A stretch of DNA of 64,000 nt, from the NCBI RefSeq assembly GCF_002994745.2, contig NC_037088.1, forward strand, positions 2,237,001-2,301,000, in the 5' to 3' direction. The notes below the pieces were generated by a model. It was given only the letters and a program-made list of their open reading frames with translations, was not told where the DNA came from and made no database searches. This document shows positions 12,601 through 24,367 of this stretch, piece after piece; within the stretch, counting starts at the first letter, position 1; every line of letters starts with the position of its first letter. This DNA is from Rosa chinensis. Its lineage: Eukaryota; Streptophyta; Magnoliopsida; Rosales; Rosaceae. The position numbers were made by a program, and so were the translations under genes.

Positions 12601-13680
12601 ATGCAAATCTTCCTACTGAGATTGTGGATAAAATTATTGTCCTCCCCATTGCTAATAGTTATAGGCCTGATCGTCTTATCTGGAGTGGCACTTCCTCGGG
12701 TGTCTTCTCGGTGAAGTCGATGTACAAGCTTCTTTGTGATGATCAAGAGTGCCAAAATCGGTTCTGGAATATGATTTGGTCCCTGCCTATCCCTCCTAAG
12801 CTCAGGATTTTTCTTTGGTCCTTTGCCTCAAGGAAGTTGTTGACTAATGAGCAGTGCTTTAAGCGAAGGCTTACTAGTAGTTCTTTCTGTCAGTAGTCAG
12901 TACTGTACCAATTCTGAGGAAACTATGTTGCACCTATTTCGGGATTGCCCTAAAGCTAAACAGGTATGGGATGGTTTTGTTATACCTGCAAACATGTTAA
13001 CCACCTTCACTTTAAATTGGAATGATTGGATTTTGGCTAATCTGTTGCAAAAAGGCTATTACATGATAAACTTGAGCTTGAACATATTCTTCATCTTTTG
13101 TCGTTGGTTCTTGTTGAAATGGAGATGTAAAGCCATTTTTTATCCTACTTTCCACTATCCTTACAATCCCTCTGAAGTTGTTTTTAGTTATGCTAAGGAA
13201 TGGACTAGGGCATTGCTAAGGTCAACAAAGTGCAGAATAAGGCGACTAAAATGCTCGCTTGGAATAAAACTACCATTGGTTTCTATAAACTTAATGTCGA
13301 TGATTCAAAAACGAGTAATGGTGTTATTGGAGCTGGAGGACTCATAAGGGATGATGCTGGCTGTTGGTGTGGTGGCTTCATGGTCAACATTGGTTCTGGT
13401 GATGTCCTCCAAGCTGAGGCTTGGGGTCTTTTCATGGTCTTCAGTTAGCATTGAGTCTTAAAATTTTTAATTTGGAGGTGGAATCTGATTCTGCGGTGCT
13501 GGTTAGCCTAATGAATAGTGATGATATTGATTTGCATCCGCTGGGAACCTTAATTTTAAACTGCAGGAAGCTTTTGATTGAGTTTGAGTCAGTTCAGTTC
13601 ATGCACATCCATCGTGAGCGTAACATGGTGGCTGACCTGCTGGCCAAGAATAGCACGCGTCATGCTAAAGGAATATGCAT
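9676..13680 (+). pseudogene. LINE ORF2: endonuclease, reverse transcriptase, RNase H (broken)
   Basis: The domains appear in order but in several frames. The endonuclease (9676-10420) shows LFWNACG, VGDFNE, EERLDRGF and SDHCPI. The reverse transcriptase (10820-12190) shows LKAPGADGIP, RPISLCC, the catalytic FFADDLILF and RQGDPLSPYLF. A zf-RVT-like region follows (about 12690-13000), then RNase H (13270-13660) with VESDSA and RERNMVADLLAK. Frame changes occur near 9840 and 10690. Stops lie at about 10804, 11751, 12189 and 12894; at least two look like Gln or Trp codons turned into stops by transitions. In the family these enzymes nick the target and copy the RNA onto it. This copy cannot encode a complete ORF2 protein. 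Confidence 0.88.
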
Positions 13681-13855
13681 CTTGCATGATCCCCCAGCTC
13701 TGATCACTGAAGCTCTCTTAGATGACATTACTGGAGCTCCTATTGCTAGGAGTTTGGCTAGTTTCTGCTTTGTTTTGTTTTTTTTTTTTTCTGGGCTGAT
13801 TGCCCCTTCTGGAACAGGAAAAAAAAAACACAAAAAAAAGATTTGCCACCAACAC

Positions 13856-14284
13856 TAAATTTTTTTTTTATCAAGATGATGCTTCCATTCCCTAAAAGGT
13901 GATACAATTCTTCCGCAAGCCTAGAAGGTAAGACTGACTTGGATTTACAGTACGAAACATCAATCCATCCTTGAGAAATTTGAAATGAAGCGCTTGATTT
14001 GATCACTTTCGTCTACTTTGCCATTATGGTATGGTATTCTAATTCTGATTCCCTTTCTACTCTCCAATTATAAACAGAGGCAGGGAAGAGCAATCAGAGG
14101 ACAAAAAGATGAGAAATAAGTAGTTCGAGATATCGGTTCTTAATTAAAATAACAGTTCTACAATACTCCGCTAAAGAATTCCCGATATAGTAAAAAAAAA
14201 TTGGACTAAATATCATTAAGTAAATAGAACAACAGCCAAAACTGTAAGTACCTAACTAGAATAAAGGGATTTATTTAAACTAGT
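13856..14284. other. Short gap downstream of the LINE and the RPL31 gene
   Basis: This is AT-rich sequence with no recognised gene. The right half is presumably the 3' UTR and downstream region of the minus-strand RPL31 gene. Confidence 0.4.
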
Positions 14285-15134
<850 letters not shown>

Positions 15135-15289
15135 TCATCAAGTACTTCTGAAATGCCCTACCTCTTATGCCGAACTACATAAATGCCCTTGCAATTGTAT
15201 AAACGTGTAAGGTCACTTTTGTCTTTCCATTAATTTTGCTTTTTCATTTTATTTGAGAAATTTTACTTACACATGCTTAGATAACAAAG

Positions 15290-16800
15290 ACGTTCCCTTA
15301 ATAAGAGTTTTTGTCCATTTATCCCATTTATAGGGATTTTTTTCCCACTAACACCATTAAGTTTTTTTAATTCCCTCTTACCCAATACACTCTAAGAGTC
15401 TTCCCTAATACCCCATTAAGATTTTTTTTTTTTTTAAAATACCATTTTACCCCTCACGCCTTTGTTACTTAGAGAGAGAGAGAGAGAGAGAAACCATAGG
15501 AGGCTTCGCCGGAGCTCGTCACCGGTCGCCAGAATCTAGTCACCGGTTGCAGGATTCCGGCCAACTTTTGCCTGAATCCGGTCACCTACTGCTGCCCACC
15601 GGATTTTTCTGAAAATCTCACCGGAAAGGTTTATTGCCCTTAATAGAAGGGCAATACTCAATAGACGTCTATTGCCCCCCAATAGACGTCTATTGCCCCC
15701 CAGTAGACGTCTATCAGCCATGTATTAGTCCCCAATAGACGTCTATTGCCCCCCAATAGATGCCTATTTCCCCCCAATAGAACTTTTGATAGCCGGAATG
15801 AGAATTAATATTCCTAAAATTAGACAAATAAAACTTTAATTAAAGAAAAAAACGAAGAGATTATATCAATTTAAAAATGTCTATTGCCCCCCACTAGACA
15901 TTCAAAACTTTTTTTTTCTTTCCTTCTGTCCCATTACTTAAAAAAAAAAAAAAAAAAAAAAAAAGAAGATCTGGGCACCCATGTCTTCTCCCTATTTCTC
16001 CCTTCACCGGTTGCAGACCCCAGAATCCGGGATCTGTTGCAGAAGCAGAGCAGTGGCACGAAATTCTGAAGAAACCGCTCGTCAAGCACGCCGCTCTCGC
16101 CTACCTCCAGCCAATGTTGACGCCGCCGTAGCTCGGCGGCAAGGACCTACTCGTCTTTCTCCTCCTCAACTACTTCCTCTTCCGCACTTTCCCCAATCCT
16201 CATCACCGGCTTGGCTGAACGAATTCTTGGGATTGGGATTCAGCTTTGATTGGAGAGGCGAATGAGTGGTGGAGCTAGGGCCAGGAGATGTCAGATAGAG
16301 GTTAGCGAAGTTAACCGAAAGCTTCCGCCGTTGGTGCGACGCCTTGAAATGATCAGATGCCGGAGAACCTCTTAGAACAGAACGACGATGTGAGGGGGGA
16401 GAAGTAGTTTGAAGACAATATCGTGGTGGACGAAGAGGATCTCGGTGACGACGGAATGAACCAGGGAGATGACGGCGATGACCCGCGCACAATTGATTTG
16501 GTTTTGTAATGATATCATTGTGGTTTCGCCAGAGCTCCGGTGTTGATATCTCAACTAGAGAGAGAGAGAGGAGAGAGAGTAATCTGGTGAGAGAGTGGTG
16601 GATTAGAGGGATGAAAGAGAAAGGAGCATGGCATCGATGTATTTTTTTTTATTAGGCTGAGGGCAAAATTGTCAATTTAGTTTAAATTGGGTAATGGAGA
16701 ATAAAAATCTGTTGTTTGGGTAAGTGGGATAACTTTAGCTCATTTTTGGGCTTTTGGTCAAAGGCCCTAATAATAATGAAGAGTTTTAAAATGAAAGACT
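15290..16800. repeat. Repeat-rich block with inverted ends, possible non-autonomous transposon
   Basis: The two flanks read as imperfect inverse complements of each other: ACCATTTTACCCCTCA at about 15437 pairs with TGAGGGCAAAATTGTC at about 16659, and AAGAGTTTTTGTCCATTTA near 15303 resembles the reverse of the 16750-16790 sequence. Between them lie GA/CT microsatellites (15473-15491, 16557-16579), a palindromic minisatellite (15640-15785), a poly-A run (15940-15964) and GC-rich stretches with CCGG-rich text. Short frames inside have no recognised domain. A Mutator-like non-autonomous element is plausible, but I could not define a clean target-site duplication. Confidence 0.45.
15640..15785. 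repeat. Palindromic 20-21-bp minisatellite (AATAGACGTCTATTGCCCCCC)
   Basis: About six imperfect units of a palindrome AATAGACGTCTATT followed by a C-run are arrayed head to tail between about 15640 and 15785. A solitary related unit (GTCTATTGCCCCCCACTAGAC) lies near 15878-15898. Each unit is self-complementary around GACGTC. Confidence 0.8.
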
Positions 16801-17376
16801 TTCTAATTAATAGTTGTGAGATCTACTTTTCGATTACATTTTATCAAATCAACCATTAGATGTATAATTATGCATGAGTAGACCATTTCTGAAAATTTTC
16901 TTACAAAGTGTTAACTATTAAGGTACTAAACTAAATCAAATCAATCGACAAACCAAATCTGTCAAATATGAACCATTCATATTCATAATTGATAAATCAC
17001 GATTATGAATGTGTTAATGATTTTCGATTTGGTTGAAAATTTGGAGAAACTATGTTGAGGGGGGTTGTGAAGTATTGACTTGTGACCTCATGAATCATTC
17101 TGATATCAAAAACTCAGAGAAGAAATCAAGAAAGAGAGGTCAGAGAAGCAATGAGGCGCTAGGTAAGGAGGAAATTGAAAATGTCGAGAAGTAGTAGGGT
17201 TTTTGGCAAAGTCAAAATGACATTGTTTTGATACTTCAGTTAAATTCGGTTCCATTCTCTTTTCAACAAACCGAAGTCGAAAACAAACTACTTCACTTTA
17301 GTTCGGTTTTTCTTGTTTCAGTATTCAGCTTTTGACTCGATTTCTTTTAGTTTTCGGTTTCCCGAACGCATCGACA
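16801..17376. other. Intergenic, no gene seen
   Basis: AT-rich sequence without recognised features. No open frame has domain content. Confidence 0.4.
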
Positions 17377-17550
17377 AAGTGGTGTTAGCTCGGTGGTTAG
17401 AGCATCCACTACCTATGTACGAAGTCATGGTTCAAGTCATCATAGGAGCAGGAGTGAAACCCTTTGATCCGTTCATTAAAGCGGGTCATTATTGTAACTC
17501 TACTTCAACCGGGGGCCGCGCATGAACCGACCCTAATAACCCGCTTCCAT
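17377..17550 (+). mobile_element. SINE-like tRNA-derived sequence
   Basis: A tRNA-like head GTTAGCTCGGTGGTTAGAGC (about 17384-17403, box A) is followed by ATGGTTCAAGTCAT (17427-17440, box B). The spacing is about 33 bases and matches a degenerate pol III promoter. It is followed by a non-tRNA body to about 17550. It does not fold as a normal tRNA gene of about 73 bases, so a SINE is more likely than a functional tRNA. It lies about 400 bases upstream of the LSM7 start. Confidence 0.55.
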
Positions 17551-17958
17551 TACTTTAATTTTTGACATAATAGAGTGGAGGCAGAAGTCTCTAACTCTCA
17601 AACCTTCAAGCTCCCGCTCCTAGACGACGATTCACTACCCACAGTATCATCAGTAGTGACACCAAGGTACCCATTTCTCTCTTCTCTTCTCTTCTCTGCT
17701 ATTTGATATATGCCTGTTCCAATTCCATACGCAATCTTTCAAACCCTAAAATTTGGATCCAAGTCCGTAAGCTCAAACTTCACCCACTCACCATAATGTT
17801 GATTTTTTCATTCAATTGAATACAAATTTGTCTGAGCATTCTCCTTGAATACTGTTCTATCTCTCATTCAATCGTCTAACTCTTTTTTTTTTTTTCTTTT
17901 CGAAATTTCGCGTTTTAGGGTTTTGGGGTTGAAGAGGAACTGAAAAGACCCAAGAAAG

Positions 17959-20890
17959 ATGGTAAGTTTGATACCCAGAAGAAAAAGATTTTATTTTGGG
18001 GTTTTGTGATTCTAATTTTGTTGTTGTATTTCAGTCAGGGAGGAAAGAAACAGTGTTGGACTTGGCCAAGTTTGTGGACAAAGGTGTCCAAGTCAAGCTC
18101 ACTGGTGGTAGACAAGGTTAGTTAAACTTATTTATCTCGTAATTTTATCTGTTGAATTTCGACTGTATTGGTTGTGTAATATGGATTGTGAGTTTGGTTC
18201 ACAAGAAAGAATGGATTCTAAGACCTCACTCATGCAATGTCTAGATGCAGACACAGTTTTGGAGGTTGTAGAGTAAAGACTGTATCTTAGGGTGTATAGC
18301 GATTCTGAAAAAGACGCTAACAATAGCTGTTCCTACTTCTTTTGCTTCAAATATAATATCAATCTAGCTCCATTGCTTTGCATCTTACTCTTTAGGAGAA
18401 TATTGAATGACAATTCGTGCCTTCACTTTATAATGGTCACTGTATGTGCAGAATCTAATTTTGTGCCATCAATTCGGTGGATTTGGTTACAGTGACAGGG
18501 ACTCTAAAAGGATATGATCAGTTGTTAAACCTTGTTCTCGATGAAGCAGTTGAATTTCTAAGAGGTATGTTTCATACTATTCTTGAGTTAACTATCCTTG
18601 TGCAAGAATTATCAGTTTACAGCACCAGAAGGCAGGGTTCCATACCAGTTCATTCCTCAATCTTAGATGACTCTGGACTTTGTCTTTTCTGGTTTTTTGA
18701 TAATCATGTTTGCAACTTTTCTATGGCTGTGGATGATAAATTGATTTGTGAATTTTCTCTTTTTTTTGTTGTTGCAGATTCTGATGATCCACTGAAGACT
18801 ACTGACCAAACCAGGCGCCTTGGCCTAATTGTATGTATTCTTAGCTCGTCTTTAGTCGGACTATATTTGATAGCTATTGAAATAAATCCTACAAACTGAC
18901 TGACCTAGGGAATCAAAATGAGTTCAAAAGTCCCTGAATACAACTAAAACAGAATTTGACTGCAGAGGTTCAGCTCCTTAAAGCAAATTCCACTTCTAGA
19001 TGGGAATCTTTTCAAACTCTTGAATTAAGTTTGTCCCTTTCCCATTTCTCTAGGCTTTTATTTGCATCAGCTTCTTTAAGCAAATTCCACTTCTAGTTGG
19101 GGATCTTGTCCAACTCTTGAATTAAGTTTGTTCCTTTCCCATTTCTCTAGGCTTTTATTTGCATCAGTCCTTTAAATAAATGCGTGGAGTTTTGAGGCAT
19201 CTAGTCTCAGACCCTAAACTTGTATATTAAATTTTGCTGTGGCAACTGATAGACAACTTTCTAACTTATCTAGTTATCCATACTTAAAATTGTCATAGTA
19301 GATGATCTTAGAGTCTAGACTTTTGGTATGTGGATGCTCCTTAGATGTGGGCTAATCCTCAGTAACCATCCACTAACCTGGTCTTTAGAGTCTCTCAGAA
19401 GTTGTTGAAGGTCTGCCAGGTAGTTTATAGTCTACTTAACCAATTGAACCTAATCCTCCATCTCTTGTTCATAATTTTGAACTTCGCTTGGGTGAAAACT
19501 CCACTCACCTTGCAATCCTTAGTGTCTTGTGACTTCTCTGAGATAATTCTTGCTACATCTTCATACAAGTCTGTCCTTTTCAACAAATTGTGACATGCAT
19601 CCATAGGCATCATGATGCTCATAATCATCTTCAATCCATGGTGAGTTTAATTAAACACCTGTTAAGTGACTGGAATCTCATTTCAACCTCCTCTTTTGGA
19701 ACAACATTCAGAGCTGTACCCTCATCAAGAGAAACAGAACAAACCTTCCCACCACAAAGAACACGAGTCCAGTCAACTGTAGACTGTCATCATATACGAC
19801 CAAAGCTCCTGTTTCTGAATAAGTGATGATTTGACAATCTTGATCATACATTCATCAAGACTCCTCTAATACTAAATAATGTTAATGTCAGTCTTCATCA
19901 CAACATTTCATCAAATATGGCTTTCCTAACATTTATTTTGTTTCAACTTCTGCTGTTTACACTCCATCATGAGCAATCATAGGAACAGTATCCCTCTCTC
20001 TAGCATCTCACTCTCTCACCTAGTCTAATACTAGCAGCATGTTGGCTACATGTTTGATTAGTATTATGCCTTGCCCCAAAATTTTGCTGAACACTGAAAA
20101 TTACAGCTGAATTCATACATACTGCACTGTGGTTCATTCCAGAAACCACCTTCTTTAAGCACCATAGTGTATGGGTATATTATCAAGAAGCTGGTAGGTC
20201 AACTAAATGCACCCTTTTCATCCCTAATACCAAATTAGAGTGACTTGAAACTTCACAAGTGTATTCCTCCACAGTCCTTCCTCTTTCAGTTTAGTGAGTG
20301 GAATTTGTGTACAACTCCATCTTGTAATCAGCTGGTAGAAGTTTCTCTGCAGCTTTGGCTGTAGAGCACTTAATCTTCAATACTCTTCCAACATGGAAGG
20401 ACAGTTTTTATTCAAAGTAAGGTCTCCGGACTATATCTGATATTATGTAATCCTCCTTGTGCATTTCCAATAAAAACCAGAAACCTCTTTAGTTCCCTCA
20501 TTAATTTTAAGTTGAATTAAGTTCTTGGGCACTATCCAAATTCCTGAAATCCGTTGCCTCATTGGTGCTCATTCATTTTCCATCATGCAGGTATAGTGTT
20601 TTCACTATGACTGGCAAACTAACTTTGTTAGAAAGCCTTTATCTACTTTTTTGTAAATCTAGACCATCATGCATATTTGTTAGGAAATAGTAATTGGCAT
20701 CAAATACTGGTCTTTGAATGAGAAAGCGAGTATGATATGAAAGAAAGGAAGATGATGCTGCATGTCTTATTTATTTAATTTTTCGAGATATTTCGTGCAG
20801 GTTTGTAGGGGAACTGCTGTGATGCTCGTGTCACCAACAGATGGTACAGATGAGATTGCTAACCCCTTTAGCCAGCCAGATGGGGCCTAA
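17959..20890 (+). CDS. LSM7: U6 snRNA-associated Sm-like protein LSm7
   Basis: Five coding exons: 17959-17961 (ATG alone), 18035-18116, 18493-18564, 18778-18830 and 20801-20890. They sum to 300 bases, that is 99 residues plus stop, with GT-AG borders and consistent phases. The protein starts MSGRKETVLDLAKFVDKGVQ, holds the Sm1 motif (VKLTGGRQVTGTLKGYDQ) and the Sm2 motif (LGLIVCRGTAVMLV), and ends in NPFSQPDGA. LSm7 belongs to the LSm1-7 ring (cytoplasmic decapping) and the LSm2-8 ring (U6 snRNA, splicing). A first exon holding only the ATG is unusual but clean. Intron 4 is about 2 kb and contains retroelement remnants and a tandem duplication. Confidence 0.95.
18971..19165 (+). repeat. Tandem duplication of 97 bp inside LSM7 intron 4
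   Basis: Two adjacent copies (18971-19067 and 19068-19165) share AAGCAAATTCCACTTCTAG, AACTCTTGAATTAAGTTTGT and CTAGGCTTTTATTTGCATCA with few differences. The offset is 97 bases. This is a recent local duplication with no obvious function. Confidence 0.85.
19400..20460 (-). mobile_element. Degenerate Ty3/gypsy remnant (gag and protease pieces) in LSM7 intron 4
   Basis: Read on the minus strand, 20460-20170 contains a gag-like stretch in broken frames (AAEKLLPADYKMELYT, then an EEYT motif) typical of Ty3/gypsy capsid regions. The segment 19634-19425 contains MPMDACHNLL, close to the conserved region after the gypsy protease. The piece order (gag at the higher coordinate) fits one antisense element. 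No LTRs are recognisable and all frames are broken. Confidence 0.4.
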
Positions 20891-21939
20891 AATGGAGTAA
20901 CTTGCTTTGCACTGTTTTTAAGAAACCATGATAGTGGTGTTTGTGATTTCCTAGGCCTTAAATTTGTCATGCTCATTTGATACTGACGAATGTAAAACAT
21001 TAAGATGTTTATTACTTTTTTTAACTTTAGATTCTATGAAAATAGTTCTTATGTTACGGGCTCATCTAGGGGTTCGAGCAGCTGCCTCTATCCATAGTTG
21101 CGCACTCTGTAAAATGGACTTTGAGTTTGATACAACCGTAGTTATGGTTCCTTTGCCTTTCGAAAACCTTCTAGTGTGAACCGTTTGTGTGCAAAAAAGG
21201 GCAATAAATTTGCATCTTGTGTAGCTTTGCCCTATAAATGTCATAAAGCCATCGTAAACTCATGAATTCAGTGCGGTTGCTGACTAATTGCAAAATTGAT
21301 GGTCTAAAAAGATTCTGATGCAATGAATCAAAATTAATCATTTGGGTCGAATAAAGCTTATTCTTATTTTTTTTTCATTCGAATAGAGAAAAGCTGATTA
21401 ACTTTAGATGTTTATAATATATGTGCTCATTTTGCTCGCACTCCACTTTAAGAAAGAAGAAACTTGAATGGGGTCGATAGTACTAATGTGCACTTGAATA
21501 TTGTTCATGATTAAATACCAAAATAGTTGTTCACTTTCTTGGGGTTTAGGTTGCATTGCAATTGGGGTTTTAGGTTGCAAAGTAATTGTCCAACAAAAAG
21601 CTAGCCACTAAATGGTTCTTGATTATAGTGTGAAGGTATTATCGATGACAATAAATTGTGGAACAAATAGCCTTGACAGCCATTTTGCACAATTGAAAAT
21701 CTGGTGTATAGCTGTATGGTGCCCACTTTTGTTGATTGCTATTTTGATGTGTTGTCTCTTAATTAAATACAATATACAAATATGTCCACTTTCTCGATTG
21801 AGCATAGATTTCACTTTCTCAAATCTAGATAGTGGTTCTTTTGTCATTGCTATGCAAATTACCGTCTTTGTAATTTGTACTTTGTAGTTCATAACATTTA
21901 GATTATTTTAATTCTAACTCACATTTTCTGTTATTTTAT
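20891..21939. other. Intergenic, includes the LSM7 3' UTR, no further gene seen
   Basis: Downstream of the LSM7 stop the sequence is AT-rich. Open frames at about 21612-21890 on both strands have no recognised domain and antiparallel overlap, so I do not call them genes. Confidence 0.4.
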
Positions 21940-22208
21940 TTTATTTATTTATTTTTTGTAAAGCACGCGATACTTTGTTTTGTACACAACATCCATTGAA
22001 GTACTACACGACTTGTACTAGAAATATATAAAGTTGCCTCACATAAATCAAAAGTTAAAGTTTTCGGAGAAAATTGGAGGTCTATCATTTGAAATAATAG
22101 TACTAGTAAGAAGAGCAAAATGTGCAAGATAATGGGCTGCTCCATTGTACCACATTTAATTGATGATCCTCCTACCACAACTCCGTGCACAGGCGACTGG
22201 AGTTTCAT
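21940..22208 (-). mobile_element. Truncated LINE 3' end (RNase H remnant)
   Basis: On the minus strand a frame starting near 22156 reads NGAAHYLAHFALLTS, resembling the C-terminal RNase H motif of plant LINEs (usually N-x-A-A-H-x-L-A). It is followed about 200 bases later by an A-rich tail made of AATAAA and AAATAAAAT steps (seen as T-rich sequence at 21930-21958). This looks like a 5'-truncated LINE insertion. No clear TSD was found. Confidence 0.45.
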
Positions 22209-22229
22209 TGATTTGATTAACTAGATAGC

Positions 22230-22680
22230 GGCTTTTGTTAAACAACGATAAGCATGGCCCGTAGCCCACCTATTGGATCGAGGATCCTACATTAGAAAAG
22301 TAACAATAGTGGACCACGAACCATGCTTGTCGTTGTTTAACATGATATTAGGGTGAGTCCTTCTCTAATTGCGTCTCCAATTGTCATGAACTCGAATTTG
22401 AGTTCATTATATTGCCATTGAAAAATTCCGATTGGATTGTTACCAAGTATCCGATGTGGGTCTTGGATTGTTATATTGACCAAGTTGCCGATATAAGACT
22501 TGTGTCCTAATTTCCAATGTGGGAATTGGATTGTTAATTGATTTCACGTGCACACCTAGAGTTAGATTGCACGTGAGGGAGCGTGTTGGAGAGGAAATAT
22601 TCCACATTAGAAAAGTGAAAAAATATAATATAACTTATACATGAGTTGACCACGAGCCATGCTTATCGCTGTTAAACATG
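22230..22680 (+). mobile_element. Small LTR-retroelement-like (TRIM-like) relic
   Basis: Two related end segments lie about 320 bases apart. CCTACATTAGAAAAGT at 22285 and CCACATTAGAAAAGTG at 22602 are each followed 20-50 bases later by ACCATGCTTGTCGTTG (22320) or GCCATGCTTATCGCTG (22656). Just before the second copy, GAGGGAGCGTGTTGGAGAGG resembles a polypurine tract next to an LTR start (TGTTGG). An inverted copy of the terminal word lies at 22237-22258 and a third copy of the CACATTAGAAAAGTG word at about 23373. It is non-coding, and the boundaries are uncertain. Confidence 0.4.
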
Positions 22681-24367
22681 CAGCTTTGTTTAGTCAGCAT
22701 GCTTGTTTTGAATGGAAGAATTTTTCCATGTGTGAAAGTAACGTTTGAGAGAAGTTAAGATGTATTTGTTTTTAGCCAAATAGACTCTTAAAGTCCTAAA
22801 GATGCACAATTTTGGACTAGATCGTCATCAAAAGAAAAGGAGGAAACTACCATACACATAAGTGCAGATAAGCGACCCTAATTGCTTGAAGAGGGAAATG
22901 ACAAGGTTTTGCATTGTAGCTGATGTTCGTTATTGACAAGCAAAAGAGGTTAATTACAAGACAAGTTAGAAGTCGGCAACTTCAACTCATCAACTCGATA
23001 TATGATCAGGACAACTAGAAACAGGTTCCATTATTTGTTAACAAAGAACAAGGACTATGAATGATCATTGATTAAACAGGTTCCCTAAGCCTAAACTTTA
23101 AACCAAACCTAGTTTCATGTAAAATTAACTAATATTGGCTATAGGTAGGAGAATCCTTGATTTCCCCATCTTTTCTGCATATTTATAAGAAATGAAATGT
23201 CCACCAGAGATAGAGGATGAGTATTTTCAATATTTACATAATAAACTACTAAATATCGTCAAATATCTGAATGTCTCACACGTGTGATTCACATCACTTA
23301 ATAATTTAAACACGTATATTGTTTAATAATTCACTACACGTATGAAGGTGATAAGATAGTGGCGTGTTTGTCCCACATTAGAAAAGTGAAATCTTGTAAA
23401 TTATTAATTTTATGACCGAAAACTCCTTTATCATCTATACGTGAAGTGTTTTATGGTTACCCTGAATTAGTGAAATTTCTCTCTCAAGTCCGTAATCGAA
23501 GAAACAGTATATGGAACTGTACTACATATGTTCTCTTTCTGACAGCTTTTCATAGGTCTCAAAGGTCACCAACCAGGAGACCTACCACAAACAATGTGGT
23601 CCCCCCCACCCCAGCATTGGCGCACTGATCCACGTCATCTATTCTCGTCGCACCCACCAACACTTAATCTCGACCGTCCGATCCCCCGCCCCGCTCTCCT
23701 TTTATAATGAAAAGAGCACCTAACTATCATACCCGCAGAGATGGTCCCTTCACCTCTCACTTCCCACCCCTTTTACAGCTTTTCCCGTCTTTTGTTTTTA
23801 TGCCGTGAACCGCGTCACATTCCGAGAAATCAATTTATCGTCTCCTCATATCGCGAGAAACAAAAATAATTGAAAGACCCTGGCACGTCCCATTCCGTCC
23901 GTGGGACCGAAAGTCCAACCGATTTACCAGTTGTAAATCGCTAAATGACGGAAAACACCCTGTCCCTTCCTGGAGTTTACATTCACAGTTTTCCACGAAG
24001 ATAAAAAAAAAAAAAAACAAAAAATCATAGCAAGGGAAACGAGACAAGAAAGCTGAAGTCGAATATCATCATCGTAAATCACAATAATTTATCATTTCCA
24101 AACAAAAGAACAACACACAAAAAATTAAAATTAAAAAAAAAATAGTAATAATAATCATCGAGAGATTTTGATTTTCTTTGAATATCGAAGCCAAAGCCAT
24201 CTCTTTCTCTCTCTCTCTCCTGCTCTAAACGATCGTCCGGTGATCTCCGGGGAAGAGACACCGCGAACAACCGAGCACGAATTCCTCTTTACTTTTTTTT
24301 TTTTTTTTTGAGGAATTTTAGAAATTTAGTGCGATGTTTTCATTTCTACAAATTTCTAAATATGAAA
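22681..24367. other. Intergenic sequence between the relic and the A20/AN1 gene
   Basis: No gene was recognised. The right part (23700-24367) lies immediately downstream of the minus-strand A20/AN1 gene and should contain its 3' UTR. A CT/GA microsatellite lies at about 24199-24218. One word of the TRIM-like relic recurs at 23373. Confidence 0.4.

Larger units (their letters stand above)
7807..13836 (+). mobile_element. Full-length but decayed LINE (L1-type) retrotransposon
   Basis: A 6.0-kb element is flanked by 19-bp direct repeats, AAAGATTTGCGACCAACAC at 7788-7806 and the same with one mismatch (C for G) at 13837-13855. It ends in an A-rich tail (about 13818-13839). Inside are, in order, a gag-like ORF1 with a zinc knuckle, an apurinic-type endonuclease, reverse transcriptase, a zf-RVT region and RNase H. 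That is the organisation of plant L1 elements carrying a C-terminal RNase H. Several stops and frameshifts make it non-autonomous now. The one TSD mismatch and the intact length suggest moderate age. Confidence 0.92.

Noticed and set aside
15640..15785. CRISPR-like or origin-like array
   Set aside because: The units are contiguous with no unique spacers. It is a minisatellite.
17384..17440. A functional tRNA gene
   Set aside because: The box A and box B words are tRNA-like, but the acceptor stem and correct length are missing. A SINE fits better.
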